Assembly (NCBI GenBank): GCA_021186555.1
Contig: JAJKFL010000003.1
Coordinates: forward strand, 461,001-525,000
Origin: Reticulitermes speratus
Lineage: Eukaryota; Arthropoda; Insecta; Blattodea; Rhinotermitidae
Length of the DNA stretch: 64,000 nt
Direction of reading: 5' to 3'
Made by a program: the position numbers and the translations under genes. Shown piece after piece: positions 32,756 to 45,290 of the stretch; position 1 is the stretch's first letter, and each line of letters begins with the position of its first letter. The notes under the pieces are model-generated. The model was not told where the DNA came from, ran no database searches, and saw only the letters and a program-made list of their open reading frames with translations.

Positions 32756-35684
32756 GCCCTTCCTAGAGAACAGAGAATTTTCAGTTACTATTAGGAGTTT
32801 ATGCACCTTACATTCCAGAATTGGTTGTTGGCGATACTTAAAGCCTGAACAACGTGAAATTCCCTTTCTATCCATTGCTGCTCCGATGTTTGAAACAGCA
32901 ACGCTTTGGTTGGAGTTTTCTCGCTCTTCCAACAGATCGCTGAAGTACAAAGTGAATTTTATTTTGTGTTGTAAAGTGTTAGAAGATGGCAGGATTTGGA
33001 TGCAGAAAACGAATTTTAAGATTTGTTTTTTTAATAACCCTTACTCCGAAGGTGTGTGCAAGGTTGTTGAAAGTGTGATTACCCTTCCGCGTGACCTGAC
33101 CTCCAAATCAGTATTCGCCGCTGCAACTTAAGCCTTTTATCGCAAGTGTCACACATTCAGACATAAGCTTTTAGTTTCCACTGAGCCATTTTCAGCGTCG
33201 TCGCATCATGATTAAAGTCACTTCCTCTAAGTATTATCAATAATAACGGAATTTGATATTATTTTGCCATTAATTGTTATTCAGTAATAAAAATGTGAAA
33301 ATTATATAACTTTTCTACCTGGCTCCAGTAGTTGCCTTCTTTATCAAGTCCCATTTATTTTATTTTATTTTTATTATTACACTAAGTGTAATTTATTACG
33401 TACATAAAATTACTTATTGATGGTTTTAAAGATTGCCACATTATTTTATACGAATGTAATGCTTATTAATTGTTAATGGATTTTTATACACAAGCTTCCT
33501 ACTACAGTTGTGTTTCGTATTTTTGTACACGATCTTGTACAAAAGTGGCCTTATAGTAATCTTCTGTCAGTATAATATTCATTGAAGTACTTTTCTCATT
33601 TAAAAAAAATGCTGGTTCTGTTGATATTTTACTTGTGATACGAATATAATGTTGTGATTTGGCTCGCTTTGGCTCTAATCTTCACAGATGCACTATTTAC
33701 TTTAGTGTATGTGAATTTTCTCTCTATGTTTACGTACTTGTGATCTGAACATGTTTTTCGTCATATATGCACCCTTTCGTTCGCGTTTGGTGTGTTTTAA
33801 AACTCATCCTCACCTTTAAGATATTTATGGATTTATTATGTCTGTAGGATCTTAGACAGCCTACCGTGTATTAGTTGCATGTGAAGGTAATAGACTGATG
33901 ATATAGACTATTGCATTAGCTCGCAGTTGTGTCTAGCTGCTGGGCGGGGATTATATGTTACATTTGTTTTGGCGGTAGATCGATGTGTCGCAGAATTGTT
34001 GCAAATTGTGTGTTGTTATTTTATAGTATACACTGCTTTCCTCATTTACAAATGTAAAAATTATTCGTAAATATTTATTAAGGCCCGTAAGATACTGCTT
34101 ACAAAGTGTCTGTTTTTCATTTATCTCCCCATATTCTTTATAATTTTCCAGCGTGCCTTGTGCAGGTTTAGGTTTAGCCGTGTTTCATTTTATGGAATTT
34201 ATATGTTCAGAATAGCATACTTTGGAAACAGTTGTTTAAACAGTATGTACTCTGTCACAGTATATTGTGTCAAAATATTTGCGTAGAATTAATGTCCAGT
34301 CTTATTTCTAGTGTACTGAAAGTCACGCAGTACAAAACACCTTCATACTTAGCCCCCCCCCCCTGACTTATCCTTTAATTTCTGCTTGTATGCAAGTAAA
34401 TGAAACTGTCAACGTGTGTAACAAAAACAGTCTGGCTAATTCATAAACCCGCGATGGTGTCGTATCTCCTTATTAATTGTCGCCTCAGGTTATGACAGAC
34501 GCTTCATAATAACACGGGCTTTGCGACACACAGCATCTAGTGTCCAGTTCTGCCTTTGCATATTAAGGGATGCTTATTTTTTATACACTGATTAAATTTT
34601 CGCTCAAAAGTTTAACGTATTGCACAAAATTTGCGTGCTGATGTGGAATACGTTTACCAACAAATCACTGCGTAAATAGTATCCCGAACTTGGCATTTTG
34701 CAAAAAATCGTACCTTGTTGTCACTCCGCTTAAGCAGTTAGAATACGTAAATGTTTAACTTTTAGGTTTACTTGCATATCTGGTCACAACTTATTGCACT
34801 ATACGTTCACCTTCATTCACAGCTCTTGATGTATGCCAGAATTGTTTTGTCTATTTAGCACCAGTTACTAGTTATTATTTAGTTGCAAATTAACGCAAAT
34901 ATTACGGAGCACAAACTTCACATCCGCACTAATCCAACTGCCAAACTGACCGGTCTCTCTTCGCCCTCAGCTCAGTAGCTGCTTGCAAGAACACTTACTT
35001 TCCCCTCCCAAACTCAACAATGACACTATTGGCCGAAATACAGATTTGGAAGAATCTCAGCGCCGAATTTAATTTTTAGAATTCTATAATCTAATTGGTC
35101 AAACAAAACCTCGCACTAGAAGTCTCTGAATTAACTAAGGAAACCACAAATTCGCGATTAACTTTTAACTTCCCGAAATAAATTAAAATATCGACAAAGA
35201 ACTCGAACCTGAAATGTTTGGTAACTACTTTTTTACTCTGCCATAAACTTGTTGACCTCTTTTAAGCATGAGGTTGTACCTATAATTTACGTTGTTAGAT
35301 ATCCATTTTCGAAGGGCGTGGGTTTGTAAATTGTTCTCATATCTGAGGCTATGGCGGGTCCTCCTCCTCAGCAACGTTCTGTTGGTCACGCTATTGAACA
35401 CCGCATGAGGTGATGAAGAGAGAAGAAATACTGCAAGGACGCAACCAGCTGTTGGAGCCAAAATGTTCAGTGGTTAAAATAAAAAGATACATTGTAAAGA
35501 ATCGTTATTTCTAAAATACTAAATTATCGGCTATTATAAAATGGCTTAGGCTACATGGATTAACTCAAGCATTTCTCACCACCTTTCGTACTGCACACTC
35601 CGTCCGTATCAACTACATTTATTTGATCACCGTAAATAATATTGGCAGAAAAACGAATTTTTTTATTAATATAACTTTCGATTG
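32756..35684. other. Unassigned AT-rich DNA
   Basis: Almost 3 kb without a recognised gene or repeat. The frame continuing from the C run to 33131 has no domain or homologue that I know. Confidence 0.45.
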
Positions 35685-35741
35685 TTACTACTACTACTAC
35701 TATTACTACTGCTACTACTACTACTACTACTACTACTACTA
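35685..35741. repeat. (TAC)n microsatellite
   Basis: About 18 TAC/CTA triplets with two interruptions. Confidence 0.9.
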
Positions 35742-37006
35742 ATGCACCCCTGGAAGAGGGAGTGTTCTGAGTTTGGCTAATACTGAAGCAACAGTGTAGC
35801 TGTTCGAGGAATCCGAAAGTACCTGTGTAACATGTCTTTTTTGAATGTTTGCTGTAATATTGTCCACAAATTTGTTGCTCTGTAACTTATCTCTCATTCT
35901 TAATTATATCTGAATATAACAGATCAAACACCAATCCCTCATGCAAGGGAATATTATATACTGTCACTTAGGCCTCTTTTGTTCTAAAGAGCCTGTTATT
36001 GACTTCTATAAAATTGTGCCTCTTCGTAATAAAAATACAAGTTATTTCTTCATCCGTTAAAAGCGAGTAATTTATGTAGTCAAGGAAAGGTACTTTGCCC
36101 TGTGCACACCATGAAAACATGTGAAGGGAGCAGAATTATTATTAAATTCATAATTTTTAAACTGTTTTAAGTAAGCTCCTTAACAATCTGTATATTTTGT
36201 ATTACTGCATGTTGACAGATAAAACCGTCCTCTCTTTGAACTTTTATGGAAAAATTTTCCACTATATTCTGTAAACAGCTAATTTGAAGCTTTACTGTGA
36301 TGACTAGTTACAGGCCTATTATTATGGAACCAATTGATTTGAGTTGCGGTGCGCAACCGGAAATTGTAATTGCAATAAATATGAAGCCAAATATTCTGAT
36401 GGTGAATAATTTTCACAATGCAGAGACTGAGAGAGACGGAATGTGCAGGTCTGTGTACGTGCTGAGTGATTTAATGGCGACAAAAACAGGTTGAACTGAA
36501 TTATTTATGATGGTGCTCTCGCTTGATTTATTGAAATGTTGAATGCAGTTCACTGCCATACCTCGCCTCCATTGCAGATTTGATTTAACGCCCTTCCCTG
36601 TTTGGTACGAATCTAGAGATTTGCTCACTACATGTTCTATACAGTTGCGAAGAGGAAGCAATTTGTAATTCGATATCGAAGTCGCTAGTAGAATTAATTT
36701 ACCAGGTGGCTTATAGTACGTTCTACAAATACTGCTTATCTCATATCGCAGAAAGCTCAGAGTCACACAATGAGGGAAGAACATACACTCAAAGTGCTTC
36801 ACAAGTGACCAGGAAGATATTCTTTTCCACGAAGGAGCAGCTTGGAATAGGTACATTACGTAATGATAAACTATGTGATTCGTATACGTCACTTTTGTTG
36901 TTAGGGGAGTGAACTGTAGGAGGTTACAGTGGACTGGTATGTAGTAGCATGGATACTACATAAAGAACTGTGTTATTGATGTACTAGTAGGCCACCTAGT
37001 GTATGT
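35742..37006. other. Unassigned DNA with a 159-codon minus-strand frame
   Basis: The minus-strand frame at 36413-36892 is not repeat-derived and is longer than most chance frames here, but I recognise no motif. It could be chance, an eroded element or an exon. Confidence 0.3.
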
Positions 37007-37167
37007 GTGTCTTACTGTTAACTAACTCCATGGAGCAGAGTCCTTCTTGAGAAGCTAGCAGGTCGTCAGCTAGTCAAGAAATTCCTCGCGTTTTATGCAA
37101 CCCGAAGGTTCATTACGCACTCACAAAAGCCGCCACCTGTCCCTATCCTGAGCGTGTCTTACTGTTA
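37007..37167 (-). mobile_element. LINE-B 3' end, 133 bp, with target duplication
   Basis: The insert at 37021-37153 carries the LINE-B terminal blocks on the minus strand: the ccatggag block, the cagctagtcaagaaattcc block and a block coding for NLRV. It is flanked by perfect 14 bp repeats GTGTCTTACTGTTA at 37007-37020 and 37154-37167. The short length and intact duplication indicate a severely 5'-truncated, fairly recent insertion. Confidence 0.9.
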
Positions 37168-37202
37168 CGGAAATATATTTGAAGATAAGAACTTGGAGTA
37201 AC

Positions 37203-37370
37203 TGGTTTAGGTCTGTTGGTGTCAGGCTGTTGGTGTCAGGGCTGTTGGTGTCAGGGCTGTTGGTGTCAGGGCTGTTGGTGTCAGGGCTGTTGGTGTCAGG
37301 GCTGTTGGTGTCAGGGCTGTTGGTGTCAGGGCTGTTGGTGTCAGGGCTGTTGGTGTCAGGGCTGTTGGAC
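37203..37370. repeat. 15 bp tandem array
   Basis: About ten perfect units of gctgttggtgtcagg. Open frames on both strands (a TNSPD repeat and its complement) follow from the 15 bp period. Confidence 0.95.
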
Positions 37371-38279
37371 ATTCCGGTTCTGCTACCATAGGGCTAATGA
37401 AGTTTGATTTAACAGAATATCTACAAGGACATTATTTACATGGCGCGAAGAGCACCATCTGGTTCTAAACACTGCTAATGTCGATAACGCTACTGCTACT
37501 GCTGCCACCACTACTACTACTACTAATACCACTACTATTACTACAATCATATGCTTACGGAACGTCTAACACTTCAAATTAATTATTTGTGTTCCGCTTA
37601 CATCTTTGGACGTAACTGTTAACAAGGGCTTTGCCATTACACATACATTGTTGTTGATACTAGTGGCTGCAATTTATCTAAACTAATTGCTATCTTCTGT
37701 CAGGTTTTAATATAATCTAAGTTTATATACGTTAAGATATTTCTAATTGCAGTTCCTCCCGTCTCATTTCCTCTGGACCTTGCAACGTTTTTGTCACTTC
37801 ATTTTCCCACTTGCCTTTTACTTTGTACAAAAACTTGCCTATTTTTTAATTCTATGATCTTGTTACAGCTAATTATTTTCCGTATGCTATTTCTTCGTTT
37901 ATGTATAACCATTTATTACCTACAAATGTTTCCTCCACCTCTGTGTCTCATTACAGTTTAGTAATATATGAACCAAATTCTCTTCTTCGCTACCTAGGGG
38001 GCTTCTTCCTTTTCCTACTTCTCTCCTTGTACCTCTTACGTTCTATATTTCCAATCTAAACCATGCTAACCCAATTCTTTCTTTCGAACTACATTGATCT
38101 ATATACATTTCTGTCGGCCATTCTTGTATCATATTGCAGTATGAGACTAGAGATTTTTTCTTTCATTTTTCCTCTGTTTGATTTTATTTTAACATCGTTA
38201 CTCCTAGTTTTGTTTACTTACATACATTTTTCAAGTCACTCCCATCTCTGTCTACACAAACAAATCCCAGCCCTCTGTT
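37371..38279. other. Unassigned pyrimidine-rich DNA
   Basis: An imperfect TAC-rich microsatellite lies at about 37488-37550. From about 37730 the plus strand is rich in T and C. No gene is recognised. Confidence 0.5.
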
Positions 38280-38680
38280 ATATTAGTCGTCCCTTAGATT
38301 TCTTGCCCAACTCTCATATTTCGAGTTTCCTACCTACTGCTTGTAACAGCATTTTAACAATTCATCTTTTTTATTAACAAATCCTTTACAAGTATTTTAC
38401 TATGCGACAGAGCGTCTTGCCTTTCCTACTTTCTCTACCAACTTTCCATTCTGCTGTCCTGTTTGCTCTGTTCCTTGGGCTGCTTATGACCTTCTTACAA
38501 AATAGTTTCCTATACCTTGTGTTGCACCCCATATTTCAACCCCATTTAACACCCTCGACTCTCAAATCATCTTATATATTTTCCAGTAACTTTACCTTCA
38601 TAGTGCGTACTCTAATTAAACATGTGTCAATTGCCCCCCTGTCAATTTTATAAACGCACTCCTTATCCCGAAAGGATGTC
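38280..38680 (-). pseudogene. Possible LINE-C fragment
   Basis: The minus strand contains VLNGVEIWGATQGIGN (38506-38553), resembling the LNGVEIWG motif after the RT domain of another insect non-LTR family. A KVKLLENI stretch lies upstream of it. Stops and frame changes are frequent. The purine-rich minus strand alone could create part of the resemblance. Confidence 0.4.
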
Positions 38681-38864
38681 ACAAGGACGAGAGCAAAAGA
38701 GGGCAGAGCAGCGAAGCCCACCGACAAAGAAAGAAGAAGAACTGGCATGACATCCTGCCCCACACATGACGTGTCTCACATAAGGCGATGTTTCGCCTAC
38801 AAGTGTGGATTTATTCTGCCTCAGTTTATTACTGCATTCTTAACACATTATCCGCTGCTTACGA

Positions 38865-39233
38865 CAGTGGTACTGAACTTCGTTTCGCGGAAACCTGAGG
38901 TTCTGCGGGCTACTTTCGTGGGTTCCGCAAGCACAATCACTTTGTAATTTCATTAGCAAATATAATTTTGATAACCTTTAGCAGCATTTTTATTTTGATC
39001 CCCATATTTGTGCATAATCGGCGCTGGGTATATTTTTAGTGTAAATTAACACAAATAGAGTTTTGTTTTTCATAAATTGTTTTCTTAATTTTTTTCTTAA
39101 AAATAAAGCGTATGATTTGAGAGATTTGTCTTATTTTAGCGCCCGAAAAGTGCACTTTTACCATACAAGGACTCTGTGAAAGTTCAGGGTTAGTCACAAG
39201 GATTTCATAGATACAAGACTTTGAAAACCACTG
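38865..39233. mobile_element. hAT-like non-autonomous element
   Basis: The left end cagtggtactgaacttcg and the inverted right end (cagtggttttcaaagtcttg on the other strand) match the common hAT terminal pattern. The left arm continues into gcggaaacctgaggttctgc. The flanking 8 bp (gcttacga and ctttaagg) match at only three positions, so the target duplication is eroded. No coding sequence remains in the 369 bp. Confidence 0.6.
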
Positions 39234-40059
39234 CTTTAAGGGATTTATTCTAATTCATATTATAGGTGTTTTGTGTATAGAAATATGATTCATAAATTTA
39301 TTTTTGTGTTATAGACTTACGCTGCTCACAATATGAAACTTTTCCTTCTTCGCTTAAAGTAAGTTCTTTCCTAATCCTTCTTTTTCACATCCTTTTTATT
39401 TTTCTTCTTCTCCTTCTTTTTCTCACTTTCCTTCAGTGGCGCTTACGGGTCAATGCTGCCTCTTTTCTATGTTTCCATATTTCTTTGCAGACACACATCT
39501 CAGCTTCCGGCTTGGTTTCAAACCCATGATACTGCTGTATACACTTTAGACTGCATGGCAGCTCTAATCAACCACACAGGAAGTTTGTCATTAGAAACTC
39601 AGTGTGCTTGAAAGTGTCTGCCTAGTGTTAGCAATTAAAGCTGTGTGGTGGAGGGGGGGGAGGTTCTGATAACAATATATTACACTTAGCACCACTGGAC
39701 TTCCGGACTGCTTCTACTGTTCTAAACATAACACAACGTTTTGTAAAAGTGATTTTTTTTCATCTTCATATGGAAAGTTTGGAAGGCAAGCTCTCAGCTG
39801 TCTCCCTTAGAAAGATCTGACTCGATAACTGGACCAGGATCAGTCTCCGAAACCTTGTGCTCAGCTTGACACACAAGACGATACACCAAGTTCCGAAACT
39901 TAGTAATAGTAAGTGAGGAATTTTGCTTCATTTTAGCTACAGCAAGGAACATTGCACAGTGGGTCATTGTGGCAGTTAATTTGAAATTGCCGAGACTGAT
40001 TACGTTGACAATAAGAAAATACCTAAAATCGGAACTTCATAGTGTATTTGTCAGCCACT
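39234..40059. other. Unassigned DNA
   Basis: A minus-strand frame from about 40035 to 39794 (57 codons from its ATG at 39967) reads without repeats but is not recognised. An exon or element remnant is possible. Confidence 0.3.
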
Positions 40060-40560
40060 GTGTGTTATTACGCGCAACAGCCACATGGTGGCACCAGCAG
40101 TGGCTGTTGTTACGCGCAACAACCACATGGTGGCCACCAGCAGTGGCTGTTGTTACGCGCAACAGCCACATGGTGGCCACCAGCAGTGGCTGTTGTTACG
40201 CGCAACAGCCACATGGTGGCCACAAGCAGTGGCTGTTGTTACGCGCAACAGCCACATGGTGGCCACCAGCAGTGGCTGTTGTTACGCGCAACAGCCACAT
40301 GGTGGCCACCAGCAGTGACTGTTGTTACGCGCAACAGCCACATGGTGGCCACAAGCAGTGGCTGTTGTTACGCGCAACAGCCACATGGTGGCCACCAGCA
40401 GTGGCTGTTGTTACGCGCAACAGCCACATGGTGGCCACAAGCAGGGGCTGTTGTTACGCGCAACAGCACTGGTGGCCACAGCAGTGGTGTGTTACGCGCA
40501 ACAGCCACATGGTGGCCCAGCATGGCTGTTGTACGCGAACAGCACATGGGGCCACCGCGT
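40060..40560. repeat. 43 bp array built from two dyads
   Basis: About 11 units. Each contains TGGCTGTTG-TTACGCG-CAACAGCCA (perfect 9 bp arms, 7 bp loop) and the 12 bp palindrome TGGTGGCCACCA, with only six other bases. Units from about 40440 onward carry deletions. Several long open frames on both strands are repeat artefacts. Confidence 0.96.
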
Positions 40561-40706
40561 GCGTGAAATATAAACATTCTACCTCTGAACAATTAAAATG
40601 TAAAACATTACAAAAAGTAATGATTGGAAATGTTCGCATACATGAATGTTGATCTTAACTTTTGGTTTTTGTACGACTTGGCATGGATGCTGAAGATTTG
40701 GAATAA

Positions 40707-40852
40707 TATAGCTTACTACATAATTAGCTTACTACATAATATAGCTTACTACATAATATAGCTTACTACATAATATAGCTTACTGCATAATATAGCTTAC
40801 TACATAATATAGCTTACTACATAATATAGCTTACTACATAATATAGCTTACT
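40707..40852. repeat. 17 bp tandem array
   Basis: About eight or nine units of aatatagcttactacat. Confidence 0.95.
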
Positions 40853-41009
40853 CACTCAATTTTCAGCGTCGAAGTTTAGGGAAACAAACCATTGATAAAT
40901 TAGACGCAGTCCCTCGAATCCATAGAATGTAGAAAGGAGATGATTGCCGATCAGGTCAATAGACTCGGTAAAGATAAAATATGACAAAACGGTTCTTTTA
41001 ATACCTCAT

Positions 41010-41190
41010 CAGTGTGGTGACAAGGTTATTGTTTGAAAGACCGAGAGAATTTGTTTCGATTCCCGGCAGGGAGAGGTTTATTCTCATTTCAATTTGTCCA
41101 GACGGGCTCTGGGTTACAATAAACCTCCCATTCACTAAGCGGCAGAAGCGTGAAACTAGTGGCAAATTTAAGAACGCTTAAATCTATACT
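41010..41190 (+). mobile_element. tRNA-derived SINE (family 1)
   Basis: The B box-like gtttcgattcccggcagg is followed by gacgggctctggg and gcggcagaagcgtgaaac, in the same order as other copies. The A box region is weak. Confidence 0.6.
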
Positions 41191-42299
41191 ACACTCACAC
41201 AGATACATTTACGAAGAGGTGCTTAATTATGCACAGGGACAATTGTTCCAGTGTTAGTTGGTGTGAAAGATACAGTTTCCTTGTGCGGACACCGATCCTA
41301 CGTCTAGACCACATGCAATAGTATCCAGCTGTCCGCAATGTAGGTTGAGCGACACTGTGCGTGGCAGTGAAGACGCATTTTTACATCCAGCTCCGTGCGT
41401 TTCATCTCTGCACCTTGCTAAAAAGTTAAAATAAAATCCGCTTGCAAGTAATTTCAGAAATAATCAACAAACGTAAATGTAAGCACAGCTAAGGGACACG
41501 TAAAGTGTGTGCTTTTTAGACACAGTTGATAACTGTATTGTACTTAGTAGCAAAAACATATACTGGATTGAAAAATGAGTATAGCTTTTTATTCAGCTTG
41601 AAATTTTCCAGGTGAAATCCATATATATACATATATATATATATTTTAATAAAAATAAACAATCGGAAAGTTACATGTGTCGGCGGACAAACAGTCCGGC
41701 GGCAGTAAGGGTGCTATCCCTTAGGGTATGCAGCATGTGTTTATTATTGGTACAGCGCACACGTGATTGCAGGTTTCTACCGTACCGACCGAACCGGCGG
41801 GGAAGTTGCTGTGGCTATGTAATGGATCGTACCGCATCCCATTTCCTTGCTAACGGCACTCTTTTCAGGTCATTAGAAACAAGTGGCGGCTTCCAATGAA
41901 CTCGTAAACCCAGCTGTTAGCGGGAATAAAATGTTGCTATAAATCATGCAGAAAACATTTGCCTTCGTTTTTTAAATTTTGTATTACGACGCTGTCAGTA
42001 TCTCAGACCACACGGAATCGAAAGTAGGTTGTTTTGGTAAGGATGGCTTGTAAGGGATTCCAAAGAAAGTTGTCGTGTTCTAATCGATGTACTGTACCAG
42101 CGTTTACCTGGAAGGACCGAAGGGAATACAAAGAAACTCAAAAAAGGTAACCAGCATCTTGAAATATTCGGACCGGGTATCTTACGAAGTCTCGAGCGTG
42201 TTTCGATATTTTTAAATTTTTATTCACTCAGATTTTTTCAAATGAACTCTCTTAAAAGTAAGTGTATGAATGACCTTCGTTTTGTTACTGACGGCGTGG
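41191..42299. other. Unassigned DNA with (TA)n
   Basis: A (TA)n run lies at about 41622-41644. No gene is recognised. Confidence 0.5.
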
Positions 42300-42424
42300 G
42301 TTTCGTCACAAACGTGTGTCTCGTCACAAACGTGATGTCTCGTCACAAACGTGATGTCTCGTCACAAACGTGGTGTCTCGTCACAAACGTGATGTTCGCA
42401 CAAACGTGGTGTCTCGTCACAAAA
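42300..42424. repeat. 19 bp tandem array
   Basis: Six or seven units of cgtcacaaacgtgatgtct. Confidence 0.93.
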
Positions 42425-42857
42425 CAGAAATCGATATAGATCGCGTTATGTGCGATGAAAACCGCTTATAGTTGCATTGTAGCTAACCAGACCAGAGACG
42501 GAGAAACGGAGAAAACTGGATAGAAGACAGCATTTTATATAAGAAACACATGAGGTTTGAGGTTTTTATTGCAGTGAGTATTGAAATAAAGGTGTTTTGG
42601 ATGTGCATAGATACCAAATTACGTTTCAGAAGGCCGCAATATTAAGAAAGTGTGAAATAACTACGGCTTGGCAAACACTGAAATATTTCGTTCGTGGATA
42701 TTCTGATGTTTTACTAAGTTTCTACTCAGTAAATCAGGTGAAACCTTCCCTCTAATTCTTTCATTAAGTACCACGCCATGATGGAATATGGGGAAGTAAA
42801 TTTATAGCCTCACATAACGAGCATTTTCACTGTCGGCACTAGATGGATGTGAATTGT
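42425..42857. other. Unassigned DNA
   Basis: Nothing is recognised. Confidence 0.5.
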
Positions 42858-43012
42858 CAATTGCACAACTAGTCAATTGCACAACTAGTCCATTGCACAA
42901 CTAGTCAATTGCACAACTAGTCAATTGCACAACTAGTCCATTGCACAACTAGTCCATTGCACAACTAGTCATTGCACAACTAGTCCATTGCACAACTAGT
43001 CAATTGCACTTT
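42858..43012. repeat. 16 bp tandem array
   Basis: About ten units of caattgcacaactagt, with ccattgcacaactagt variants. Units carry the six-base palindromes CAATTG and ACTAGT. Confidence 0.95.
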
Positions 43013-43889
43013 AGTCAACTTTACACCTGAGGAATGAACCAGCGGTGTTTTTTTGCTCTTTTAATAAGTATGTTGATTTTAATTAGTGTACTCTTCCTAT
43101 TAACATTACCATCTTAATTAGAATTTGCATGGATTGGTTACTGTATTTTCCGACCCCAGTAGGCTTATTGTAGCGTTCATCTTTCACACGGAAGTCCTAA
43201 GTGTCTTTTTCTTTTTTTTCCCCCTGTAGTTCAGAATTTGTTCTACAATTATCGCTAGAACCCCCCTTCTTAATTTTTTGCTTCGTTTAATTTGCTATGA
43301 GCGTTTCTGAGAGGAATATTTAGGCTTCAGGGCGAGGAAGTAAGAAGAGTAGGGAGGATATTAAATGAGAAGCAGAATAACATATATATATATATATATA
43401 TATACGTCGCTGAATACTATTAAGATAATTACATTCTGGAGGACGAGATGGAATATACACGCAACAGGGAAGGACAAACAGAAAGACCACTTTGGAAAAT
43501 TAGGCGTAAGTAGGAAGATAACATTCAAATGTATCTCAAAATACAGAGAATGATACTTTTACTAGATTTGTCTGAGTCAGAATAGGGTCCTGAGACAGCT
43601 GTTTTGTACAAAGTAATGAACCATCAGGATTTATAAAAGATTTGGAATTTCTTATCTGTCTCATATATTGTCAGTCTCCCAAGAAGGGTTGATAGGGTAG
43701 AAGCTGACATCGATAGGAATGGCAAATGATATGGATGTCCTGTTATGTGGGTGTATAATTTCACATTGTAATAATCTTTGTTTTATATTTAACTCTAACA
43801 ATTAAAGCAATGAATACTGGCGCAGTCAGTAATCTGTGAATATCGCACTGCAAATACTTGCACATTGCAGACGTTGAATCCCATATGGG
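43013..43889. other. Unassigned DNA with (AT)n
   Basis: An (AT)n run lies at 43381-43404. No gene is recognised. Confidence 0.5.
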
Positions 43890-44405
43890 GTATTAAATGT
43901 GAAACTGCTCTTCAGCTTGTCCTGTGATTGGGGTATTACATGTGAAACTGCTCTTCAGCTTGTCCTGTGATTGGGGTATTACATGTGAAACTGCTCTTCA
44001 GCTTGTCCTGTGATTGGGGTATTACATGTGAAACTGCTCTTCAGCTTGTCCTGTGATTGGGGTATTACATGTGAAACTGCTCTTCAGCTTGTCCTGTGAT
44101 TGGGGTATTACATATGAAACTGCTCTTCAGCTTGTCCTGTGATTGGGGTATTACATGTGAAACTGCTCTTCAGCTTGTCCTGTGATTGGGGTATTACATG
44201 TGAAACTGCTCTTCAGCTTGTCCTGTGATTGGGGTATTACATATGAAACTGTTCTTCAGCTTGTCCTGTGATTGGGGTATTACATGTGAAACTGCTCTTC
44301 AGCTTGTCCTGTGATTGGGGTATTACATGTGAAACTGCTCTTCAGCTTGTCCTGTGATTGGGGTATTACGTGTGAAACTGCTCTTCAGCTTGTCCTGTGA
44401 TTAGG
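43890..44405. repeat. 43 bp tandem array, twelve units
   Basis: The unit combines ttgtcctgtgattggggtat with tacatgtgaaactgctcttc and is nearly identical throughout, with a few acatat-for-acatgt changes. Confidence 0.97.
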
Positions 44406-45189
44406 CGATTAAGGGTGTTTAGGCCGTAGGGCAAAGATTTGGAAAAATACCTCTGACAATTTGAGACCGAAACTGATTCATAAACACCGGTTAAGATTAT
44501 TATTATTATTACTATTATTATTATTATAATGTAAGCATTTAAATTATGGATATTTTGCTTACGTGACATATTGAAGTCAGGTAATAATTTTATAATTAGC
44601 GTTTTTCTTTTCGTTTTACATCATTTCCGTGGAAACCAAATGCAAAACTAATTTCAGTTAGGTATAACTGGAGGCATAAGATGGTATAAATAAATTTCAT
44701 TATTGTATTCAATATTACAAAGTGTCTACCTTTAACAAAAAAGGTAAATCTAGGCTATTATCATGCTTAATTTGTATGGCTGTCTTTCCAGGACTTTTCT
44801 AGTGTACGGCGTGAATTTCAGTGTAATCGTGATATCAACGTGATATACGGATTCAACGTGATATCAAAGTGTCCCTCAAGGATATTAACGCACTGCAGCG
44901 GATCAGTAGAAGAGATATTTATGGAAACCGAGCTAGGGATGGAATGTATCGAATTTTTCTTTTGACTTTTCAGCAGGTATTTCGCTAATTATTATTAATC
45001 TTATCTAATTGCTCTTCCGTAGAATATTGTGTATTTGTCGAGCTGTCGGTCTGTTTATCCTTCGTTTCCACGGTAATCACATGAAAATTCAGGCAATTAC
45101 GATTGCACCAGAAGATGGAGCAGTGAACGGCGGAGGAATGTAGGTCGTACGTGTGATCTCTTAATTACTCGTTATTACTCGTAGCATCA
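44406..45189. other. Unassigned DNA with (ATT)n
   Basis: An (ATT)n run lies at 44494-44527. An imperfect duplication of aacgtgatat occurs near 44837-44862. No gene is recognised. Confidence 0.5.
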
Positions 45190-45290
45190 GTGCAAGCTGT
45201 GCATAGTGCAGTTAAGCACAGTGCAGTAAGCACATGCATTAAGCACAGTGCAGTTAAGCACAGTGCGTAGCACGTGCAGTTAAGCACCAC
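45190..45290. repeat. Degenerate ~15 bp array
   Basis: Five or six eroded units of gtgcagttaagcaca. Confidence 0.8.

Noticed and set aside
32703-33131. 142-codon frame starting before the C run
   Set aside because: It reads through the C homopolymer, whose length is unreliable, and has no recognised motif.
33885-33930. CTGATGATAT string as a third hammerhead
   Set aside because: There is no matching GAAA box or stems around it.
37121-37407. Frames on both strands with 5-residue repeats
   Set aside because: Artefact of the 15 bp array.
39969-40652. Several long frames on both strands
   Set aside because: All are translations of the 43 bp array.
43890-44405. Possible CRISPR-like array
   Set aside because: Repeats are directly joined with no unique spacers. 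The same holds for every array here, and the DNA is eukaryotic.
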